From Dehalococcoidia bacterium UBA1141 (GTDB lineage Bacteria; Chloroflexota; Dehalococcoidia; Lucifugimonadales; UBA3495), in NCBI GenBank assembly GCA_002311385.1, contig DCAE01000059.1:43736-55195 (forward strand): a DNA stretch of 11,460 nucleotides, written 5' to 3'. Position numbers and translations under genes: made by a program. Shown piece by piece: positions 7,334 through 11,460 of this stretch (within the stretch, counting starts at the first letter, position 1; every line of letters begins with the position of its first letter). The notes under the pieces are model-generated. The model did not search any database. It was not told the DNA's origin and worked only from the letters and a program-made list of their open reading frames with translations.

Positions 7334-7885
7334 CTATTTACCGGTTCGGGCCACCGGGCCTGAACGCGGCGCAGGTCCTGCGGAGTCCCGTACAGACTGG
7401 AGGATGCGGCCATAGGCATTGCAGCGGCACAGGTTACCGGACAACGCCTCCCGAATTTCCAGCTCTGTGGGCCGGGGGTTGGCCTCCAAAAGCGCCTTGG
7501 CCGATAGCAGAAAACCAGGGGTGCAGTAGCCGCACTGAGCTCCATCATTATCAAGAAAAGCCTGCTGAATCCGGTCAAGTTTATCGTCTTCACCCAGACC
7601 TTCCACGGTAACCACTGGCCGTTCACCGACCTGGACCGCTAAAATCTGGCAGGCGTAAATCGGTTTTCCTTCCAACAACACGGTGCATGTCCCGCACTCA
7701 CCCCGGTCACAACCAACCTTGGCGGCGGTCAAATCAAGCTGCTCCCGCAGGACTCGGAGTAGGGTCCAGTGGTGGGCAATCGTCAATGAATAAGCGAACC
7801 CATTTACATGGAGGCTTATGTCAGAGGTCGATACGGGGTTAAATTCCGTTTGCGACAAAGGTACCTGCCAAGGGCTATTACTCAC
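7334..7885 (-). CDS. Molybdenum hydroxylase [2Fe-2S] small subunit
   Basis: A 183-residue CoxS/HcrC/PaoA-family protein carrying two [2Fe-2S] clusters between the Mo site and FAD. The plant-ferredoxin-type N-terminal cluster uses C59, C64, C67 and C79 ('GCDRGECGTC...C'). The C-terminal four-helix domain uses C118, C121, C153 and C155 ('CGYCTPG' and 'GNLCRCN'). All eight ligands are present. No Tat signal is seen, unlike PaoA, so it is probably cytoplasmic. The GTG start at 7885 has no clear Shine-Dalgarno site and yields about 22 residues before the family's usual beginning ('ISLHVNG'). A TTG at codon 10 is possible, so the N-terminus is uncertain. It is the first subunit gene of the operon and is followed after 62 nt by a large-subunit gene. 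Confidence 0.93.
   Translation of the reverse strand: MSNSPWQVPLSQTEFNPVSTSDISLHVNGFAYSLTIAHHWTLLRVLREQLDLTAAKVGCDRGECGTCTVLLEGKPIYACQILAVQVGERPVVTVEGLGEDDKLDRIQQAFLDNDGAQCGYCTPGFLLSAKALLEANPRPTELEIREALSGNLCRCNAYGRILQSVRDSAGPAPRSGPVARTGK
7344..7365 (-). other. Stable hairpin at the 3' end of the small-subunit coding region
   Basis: Bases 7344-7352 pair with 7357-7365 (GTTCGGGCC against GGCCTGAAC, nine pairs with one G-T wobble, four-base loop). It ends 8 nt before the stop codon of the [2Fe-2S] gene. No T-tract follows on the minus strand, so it is not a terminator. It could slow ribosomes, protect the upstream mRNA or mark a processing point between the small and large subunit genes; this is speculative. 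Confidence 0.3.
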
Positions 7886-7992
7886 TGATCAAAAAACGGG
7901 CTAGTCCGGTCTAATATCATTTCCAGGACCATTGCCGTGCAATTGGCGGTTTCCGGGCGGGTGCTAAATTAACAGGAAATCGAATCTACGAG

Positions 7993-8403
7993 TCAAGCTG
8001 AAACTGCGCCGATCTGTTGCATCAGGCTCAAATTATCCAACTGGAGCCAAATCTCCGCCAATTTACCTTCTTCAAATCGCCAGATTGAAATCACATTGAC
8101 CTTGATTTGCTCCCCTGAAGCCGGGACACCCAGATACTCTGCCCTGTGGGTGCCTGTGATGTATCCCTGATTGGTGACACGATCGCCGTCGGCAATCTGT
8201 TCCTCAACTAGCATGTAGAGGTCCGGAAACGCCGCACGGAAGGTCTCTATGCTATTTCGGAATTCTTCGGGTCCATTAACAGGCATTGGCAGGCCGTGGG
8301 ACTTGAAATTGGGAGCGGCTAACTCGTTAATCACGTCGTACAGGCCGCTGCTGATTGCTTCGTCGTAAATGCGGTTAACAATCCGCTTGTTCTCTTCCGA
8401 CAA
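7993..8403 (-). CDS. SnoaL-like (ester cyclase / polyketide cyclase-type) protein
   Basis: A 136-residue single-domain protein of the SnoaL branch of the NTF2-like alpha+beta cone fold. Typical features are 'FRAAFPDLYMLVEEQIADGDRV' in outline (54-76), 'GTHRAEYLGVPASG' (84-97), 'FEEGKLAEIWLQLDNL' (110-125) and the closing 'LMQQIGA' (127-133). D123 lies where SnoaL has its acid/base Asp. SnoaL itself closes a polyketide ring by aldol condensation; many bacterial homologues have no known reaction, so only the family is claimed. The start is TTG at 8403, supported by GGAG (8411-8414 on the + strand) seven bases upstream. The gene lies 107 nt before the [2Fe-2S] gene on the same strand and 56 nt after tRNA-Val. 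It is probably the first protein gene of the hydroxylase transcript, though a separate weak promoter for the subunit genes cannot be excluded. Confidence 0.85.
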   Translation of the reverse strand: MSEENKRIVNRIYDEAISSGLYDVINELAAPNFKSHGLPMPVNGPEEFRNSIETFRAAFPDLYMLVEEQIADGDRVTNQGYITGTHRAEYLGVPASGEQIKVNVISIWRFEEGKLAEIWLQLDNLSLMQQIGAVSA

Positions 8404-8459
8404 TCTCTAGCTCCGAGTATTGATCGCGTTCGAATGTTCAGGGGGCAGGAAAATAGATG

Positions 8460-8536
8460 TGGTGGGCAGTACTGGACTCGAACCAGTGACCTCCTGCGTG
8501 TAAAGCAGGCGCTCTAACCAGCTGAGCTAACCGCCC
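8460..8536 (-). tRNA. tRNA-Val (anticodon TAC), CCA encoded
   Basis: Read on the minus strand, the gene folds into a complete cloverleaf. The acceptor stem is GGGCGGT with ACTGCCC (one G-T pair) and the D stem is GCTC/GAGC. The anticodon stem is CCTGC/GCAGG around the loop TTTACAC, giving anticodon TAC for valine. The T stem is ACTGG/CCAGT around TTCGAGT. The discriminator A (8463) is followed by an encoded CCA (8462-8460). No obvious terminator separates it from the SnoaL-like gene downstream on the same strand. Confidence 0.97.
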
Positions 8537-8574
8537 GATATTACGCCTATATCTAGCCCATAACTGATAATCGA

Positions 8575-8604
8575 TTGACGCACAACGTAGTTACAGCGCA
8601 TAAT
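8575..8604 (+). promoter_or_regulatory. Strong sigma70-type promoter for the tyrosine recombinase
   Basis: TTGACG (8575-8580, 5 of 6) and CATAAT (8599-8604, 5 of 6) are separated by 18 bases on the + strand. Transcription would begin near 8611, leaving a leader of about 33 nt before the ATG at 8644. The element lies in the 100-nt space between the 5' end of the divergent tRNA-Val and the recombinase gene. Confidence 0.55.
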
Positions 8605-8643
8605 TGAACAAGTTCTAATTCGTTCTTTAATGAGGTGCCTCCA

Positions 8644-9585
8644 ATGCGCCAATCTGTCGACGTTGATTATACGCCAGGCGTCAACTTGCTGCGGTCGTTT
8701 AGCCTAGCGCTCAGGGCTATGAACCGCTCCCTCAAGACTCAAGAGACATACTTGGATGCCACACAGCAATTCGTTGCTTTCCTTGAAGTCCGGGGAATGC
8801 CCAAACTCCCCAGTGGTGTTAAACGGGAGCATGTTGAAGCTTTTCTTGTCCATCTGCTGGAGGATAGAGGCTTGGCCTCTAGTACCGTCAACAACCGCTA
8901 CCGTGGCCTCCAGGCGTTCTTTAAATGGATGCTGGAGGAAGGCGAAATCCAACGTTCGCCCATGGAGCGTATGAAACCGCCCCAGATCACTCAAAATCCT
9001 CCCGAAGTGCTCAAAAAAGATCAATTGGTCCAGTTGTTGGCGACATGTGATAAGGGTAACGAATTTGAGGAGCGCCGTGACGCCGCATTGCTTCGATCTT
9101 TTATCGACACCGGGGCAAGGTTGGCAGAAATCACCAACCTAAAGATTGACGATATAGATCTGGAAGCCGGATTACTACACGTGTTAGGCAAAGGTCGCCG
9201 CCCGCGTGTATTATCAATTGGAAAAAGAACCGCAAGGGCATTAGACCGATACCTGCGAATTAGATCACAGCACAGGGACGCGGCTTCGGAACTCTTATGG
9301 TTGGGGCGCGGAGGTGGCCAGCGAGGTTCCGCTATGACTACATCGGGCATTCGTCAAGTGGTATGGCGTCGTGCCAAAGAGGCGGGTTTGGGCAAAGTTC
9401 ATCCGCATCAATTGAGGCACAGTTGGGCTCATGATTGGCTGGCCACTCCAGGGAATATGGAAGGCGATTTAATGCATCTAGCCGGTTGGCGCTCGAGGAC
9501 GATGCTATCCCGATACGCTGCCAGTGCTGCCAGCGAGAGGGCCTTAGAAGCACACAAACGTTCGAGCCTGGGCGATCGTGTCTAG
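8644..9585 (+). CDS. Tyrosine recombinase / phage-type integrase (XerC/D-like)
   Basis: About 313 residues. An N-terminal SAM-like core-binding domain ('KTQETYLDATQQFVAFL' to 'RGLQAFFKWMLEEG') precedes the catalytic domain. Counting from the ATG at 8644, the full catalytic set is present: R159 ('TGARLAEI'), K183 ('GKGRRPR'), H255 and R258 ('HPHQLRH'), W282 ('AGWRS') and Y291 ('SRYAAS'). Trp at the sixth position is common in integrases, whereas XerC and XerD have His. It would cut and rejoin DNA at a specific site. I prefer ATG 8644 because GAGG (8632-8635) is well placed before it; a GTG at 8635 is the alternative. It starts about 100 nt from the 5' end of tRNA-Val, divergently, and is followed by small unknown genes. 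That fits a small mobile unit better than a housekeeping Xer, but no att repeats were seen. Confidence 0.9.
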   Translation: MRQSVDVDYTPGVNLLRSFSLALRAMNRSLKTQETYLDATQQFVAFLEVRGMPKLPSGVKREHVEAFLVHLLEDRGLASSTVNNRYRGLQAFFKWMLEEGEIQRSPMERMKPPQITQNPPEVLKKDQLVQLLATCDKGNEFEERRDAALLRSFIDTGARLAEITNLKIDDIDLEAGLLHVLGKGRRPRVLSIGKRTARALDRYLRIRSQHRDAASELLWLGRGGGQRGSAMTTSGIRQVVWRRAKEAGLGKVHPHQLRHSWAHDWLATPGNMEGDLMHLAGWRSRTMLSRYAASAASERALEAHKRSSLGDRV

Positions 9586-9615
9586 TAATTCGATTCCCCG
9601 CTAAACGAATTTACT
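9584..9615. other. Imperfect inverted repeat in the convergent gap after the recombinase
   Basis: AGTAATTCG (9584-9592) pairs with CGAATTTACT (9606-9615), nine pairs with one bulged T and a 13-nt loop. It overlaps the recombinase stop codon and lies about 10 bases from the stop of the HTH gene on the other strand. It could be a weak bidirectional terminator or a recombinase arm or core site. It lacks a GC-rich stem and a long T-tract, so either reading is tentative. Confidence 0.3.
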
Positions 9616-9624
9616 TTAGTGCGA

Positions 9625-10092
9625 TCAGTCGCCGATCCAAGACAGAAGACAGGCTTCAATTTCGTCTGCAATGTCCTGTGCGCCTTTACGATCGCCCACG
9701 GAAATCGCCTCAGCAAATGCCACCTCGAACGCCAGAAAACGACGATCCCGCTCGCGAATTCCGATCAACACTTTTCTCGAGTGCGGTATTAATCGCCACC
9801 GATTCATTGCATCTGGCACATTCCCAAGGTACATAGCTTCCGTACGTCTGTGCGCAACGTACTGTTCAATCGCCTTTTCTGCATCACCTTCATGTTCGTT
9901 TAGCCACACTTTCCACGAGTCTAACAACCCCATAGTGCCGCGTAACTTGATGCGTCGGAATATTGTTGTCCGATCTAACGTTTGGCGGCCAAACTGCTCG
10001 CAGATAGTGTTAGCTATCTCCTTTTGAGTGCTACCAGCATCGTGCAACTCATAGAGTCGAGCGAGCTCATTTGATGTAAGTTCATTCGCCAT
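9625..10092 (-). CDS. Small helix-turn-helix protein of unknown function
   Basis: A 155-residue hydrophilic protein. Residues 8-50 read as a homeodomain-like HTH of the sort found in resolvases, transposases and small regulators: 'ELARLYELHDAG', then 'TQKEIANTICEQFG', then the likely recognition helix 'DRTTIFRRIK'. The rest (about 55-155) is mainly helical and charged, matches nothing I know, and has no membrane segment. It converges with the recombinase and diverges from the two-gene operon starting at 10168. The ATG at 10092 has no good Shine-Dalgarno site. The layout suggests a DNA-binding regulator of the flanking genes, perhaps acting at the palindrome at 10106-10115. A terminase-small-subunit-like or transposase-derived protein is another option. 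Function not assigned. Confidence 0.65.
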   Translation of the reverse strand: MANELTSNELARLYELHDAGSTQKEIANTICEQFGRQTLDRTTIFRRIKLRGTMGLLDSWKVWLNEHEGDAEKAIEQYVAHRRTEAMYLGNVPDAMNRWRLIPHSRKVLIGIRERDRRFLAFEVAFAEAISVGDRKGAQDIADEIEACLLSWIGD

Positions 10093-10105
10093 AATTAGTT
10101 TCTAC

Positions 10106-10134
10106 TGTTGCAACATTTGCATCATTTGTGCAGC
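10106..10134. promoter_or_regulatory. Palindrome and short tandem repeats, candidate operator
   Basis: TGTTGCAACA (10106-10115) is a perfect 10-base palindrome. It is followed by CATTTGCAT and CATTTGTGCA-like units (10114-10132), so TGCA/GCAA cores recur with a period of about 9-11 bases. The cluster lies in the 75-nt gap between the divergent HTH gene and the operon starting at 10168. That is where an autoregulating HTH protein would be expected to bind. Binding is inferred, not shown. Confidence 0.4.
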
Positions 10135-10167
10135 AGCCTAATGAGACTTAAGGGTATAGCGTAATAA

Positions 10168-10497
10168 ATGATTCAGCAACAAGGTCGTGACATTGATTCT
10201 GGTGAGTGGCAGGCCTGTCATTTTATTCCTATCCCCGATGAAGCTATGACACCAAACGAAAAGAAAATGAGAGCAATACTCGGTGGCTTGTCATTATCAG
10301 CCCAACGAGATCCCCGTGAGTACACAAAAGCTGCCCGCTCACGTTTTATGGCTAAGTTTTATGAGGAGGTGGATGCCAATGGTGTTCTAGATGAGAGAGA
10401 AAGGGAGAGAAGGGCTGAGGCAGCACGAAAAGCCCATTTCACCAGAATGGCTCTCAAATCAGCTCGGAAGCGTAATGGAAGGCACAAAAATATATAA
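10168..10497 (+). CDS. Hypothetical protein, charged, first gene of a two-gene operon
   Basis: A 109-residue protein I do not recognise. The N-terminal third is polar ('MIQQQGRDIDSGEWQ'). The middle contains 'ILGGLSLSAQRDPREYTKAA'. The C-terminal third (about 73-109) is strongly helical and basic ('RERERRAEAARKAHF' and 'SARKRNGRHK'), as in small nucleic-acid-binding proteins. There is no signal peptide or membrane helix. The ATG at 10168 has only a distant AAGGG (10150-10154), so an internal start at the Met in 'DEAMTPNEKK' is possible. The next gene begins 15 nt after the stop, with a strong ribosome site overlapping this stop codon. That close spacing supports both being real and cotranscribed. 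Confidence 0.6.
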   Translation: MIQQQGRDIDSGEWQACHFIPIPDEAMTPNEKKMRAILGGLSLSAQRDPREYTKAARSRFMAKFYEEVDANGVLDERERERRAEAARKAHFTRMALKSARKRNGRHKNI

Positions 10498-10512
10498 GGA
10501 GGAGAGTCGAAA

Positions 10513-10869
10513 ATGAAAATCCAAATTACCGATACCATTTACTCGATAACTGAAGCCTGCCCTAGCGAAATACCTAACTTCAATTACTTGAGAAGCCAAT
10601 TAATTGAACATGGTAAGGCGCTGCAGGCCACTTTGGGACAGTTGGTGCTCCTGGAGGACTCGGATTTCCACGCGTTCCAGGTTGTTGATGCTGGCTTTAA
10701 GCAGTTCCAAACCCGTCAAGGCACGGAGGATGGGCGTCACGTTATGATCGGCCTGTCCAGATTCCTGGCGGCTCATTCGCCTACGCCGAGGGCTTCGGCG
10801 CAGACCTACCAAATCGCGCTTCGCTTGCAAAGAGGGGAAGAGATTTTCTCGGATTCTCAGACTGTCTGA
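10513..10869 (+). CDS. Hypothetical protein, second gene of the operon
   Basis: A 118-residue soluble protein I do not recognise. The ATG at 10513 follows an excellent Shine-Dalgarno sequence, AAGGAGGAG (10496-10504), which overlaps the TAA of the previous gene; this strongly supports translation and coupling. It begins 'MKIQITDTIYSITEACPSE', has a helical middle with 'LGQLVLLEDSDFHAFQVVD', and ends in an acidic tail ('RGEEIFSDSQTV'). A six-pair GC hairpin (CGCCGA...TCGGCG, 10784-10800) lies inside the coding sequence without a T-tract. It ends 29 nt before the stop of the convergent nitroreductase gene. As a partner of the basic upstream protein and the divergent HTH protein it may belong to a small accessory module; no function is claimed. 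Confidence 0.65.
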   Translation: MKIQITDTIYSITEACPSEIPNFNYLRSQLIEHGKALQATLGQLVLLEDSDFHAFQVVDAGFKQFQTRQGTEDGRHVMIGLSRFLAAHSPTPRASAQTYQIALRLQRGEEIFSDSQTV

Positions 10870-10898
10870 ATACGACTGTAGTTTAAAGACCTTAGAGG

Positions 10899-11460
10899 CT
10901 ACTCGTGCCAGTAAACAAAATTGGGGACCGGCGTGCGGAACGAAGCCGGAGACTCCGCAGGTATACCAACAGATAACAAGGTAGCCAACGTCCAGTCTTC
11001 TTCCGCCCCCAGGGTTACTTTGAGGTTGGGATGCCGTGTTGCTCCTCCTGTTTCCCAGGTTACCGCCAAACCTTCAGCGACGCCTGCCAAAGAGATGTTG
11101 TGCGCGGCGCAACAGACCGAAGCGTAGTTTTCCTGGGTAACCTCGTCGTTGACACCAGGCACGCAGTAAACGTAAATTAATACCGGGGGATCTAAGATTG
11201 ACTTGCGGGTGGCCTCAGCCCGTTTTGGATCTCCCCTCCGCTCCATGGAAACCTCATAAGCTTGGTCGCCAAGTGTCTGTCGGAGCGGGCTTGCCGCATT
11301 TACTACAAAGAAGCGCCAGGGCTCCGTCAAGCGGTGGTTCGGCGCCCACACGGCAGCTTCAAGCATCCGATCTAGCGCCACTTTTGGCACCGCTTCGTCC
11401 TTGAATTGCCAAGCCATCCGGCGCTGATACAACGCTTGGTAAACGCTTACATCCGTCCCA
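10899..11460 (-). CDS. Nitroreductase family protein (YdjA-like), 5' end beyond window
   Basis: The frame stays open to the right edge (base 11460), giving at least 186 residues. An internal TTG at 11432 would give 177 but would lose the conserved opening 'VYQALYQRR', so the real start lies outside the window. Family features are the N-terminal 'RR' FMN-phosphate contact, 'AAVWAPNHRLTEPWRFFVV' (the AP[DN]H...PW pattern of the short YdjA group), 'NISLAGVAEGLAVTWETG' and a C-terminal 'LLSVGIP' strand. It should be an FMN-dependent homodimer that uses NAD(P)H to reduce nitro compounds, quinones or similar acceptors. The lack of the longer insertions of NfsA or NfsB fits YdjA. It converges on the small operon ending at 10869. 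Confidence 0.88.
   Translation of the reverse strand, partial: GTDVSVYQALYQRRMAWQFKDEAVPKVALDRMLEAAVWAPNHRLTEPWRFFVVNAASPLRQTLGDQAYEVSMERRGDPKRAEATRKSILDPPVLIYVYCVPGVNDEVTQENYASVCCAAHNISLAGVAEGLAVTWETGGATRHPNLKVTLGAEEDWTLATLLSVGIPAESPASFRTPVPNFVYWHE

Noticed and set aside
702..7885. Annotation as an aerobic CO dehydrogenase (coxSLM) cluster
   Set aside because: Both large subunits lack the AYxCSFR active-site signature including the Cu-binding Cys, and the FAD subunit has the Cys-rich insertion typical of HcrB/PaoB rather than CoxM.
7886..7992. Terminator between the SnoaL-like and [2Fe-2S] genes (six T on the minus strand near 7890-7896)
   Set aside because: Only a 3-4 bp stem precedes the T-tract, so the genes may still be cotranscribed. 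A weak extended -10-like element in this gap was also too poor to call.
8460..8536. tRNA-Val as the attachment site of an island carried with the recombinase
   Set aside because: The recombinase is on the 5' side of the tRNA and no second copy of the tRNA 3' end was found in the window.
10784..10800. CGCCGA-loop-TCGGCG hairpin as a terminator
   Set aside because: It lies inside the coding sequence of the second small operon gene and no T-tract follows.
1..11460. CRISPR array, insertion sequence or long repeats
   Set aside because: No regularly spaced repeats, transposase gene or terminal inverted repeats were seen in the window.

Overview
The window looks like chromosomal DNA of moderate GC from a free-living bacterium. 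Three things suggest a Dehalococcoidia/SAR202-type Chloroflexota genome: paralogous aerobic molybdenum-hydroxylase subunits, a tRNA with an encoded CCA end, and frequent TTG/GTG starts. No phylogenetic marker confirms this, so the assignment is an inference of medium-low confidence.

Region 1 (1-701): the 3' end of a 14-helix (DHA2-type) MFS transporter gene on the + strand, then about 415 nt of convergent intergenic DNA with no gene I can support.

Region 2 (702-8403): a xanthine dehydrogenase/CO dehydrogenase-family molybdenum hydroxylase locus. On the minus strand, in transcription order, lie a SnoaL-like (ester cyclase-type) protein, the [2Fe-2S] small subunit, a first molybdopterin (large) subunit, and an FAD-binding medium subunit with a Cys-rich loop of the kind that holds a [4Fe-4S] cluster in 4-hydroxybenzoyl-CoA reductase and PaoB. 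A VOC/glyoxalase-fold gene then sits on the opposite (+) strand with its own consensus-like promoter, a hairpin in its leader and an intrinsic terminator. Beyond it, a second, divergent large-subunit gene is again on the minus strand. The likely product is a membrane-independent Mo-Fe/S-FAD hydroxylase or dehydrogenase passing electrons Mo -> 2x[2Fe-2S] -> (possibly [4Fe-4S]) -> FAD, with two alternative or paired catalytic subunits. Neither large subunit has the AYxCSFR signature of true CO dehydrogenase, so CO is unlikely to be the substrate. The substrate is unknown. The VOC and SnoaL-like proteins suggest further processing of a small organic (aromatic or heterocyclic) compound.

Region 3 (8460-10869): tRNA-Val(TAC) on the minus strand, a XerC/D-like tyrosine recombinase with a strong promoter on the + strand, a small HTH protein on the minus strand, and a two-gene operon of unrecognised small proteins on the + strand. 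The short HTH/unknown intergenic region carries a perfect palindrome and short repeats. This looks like a small accessory or mobile unit.

Region 4 (10899-11460): a YdjA-like nitroreductase on the minus strand whose 5' end lies beyond the window.
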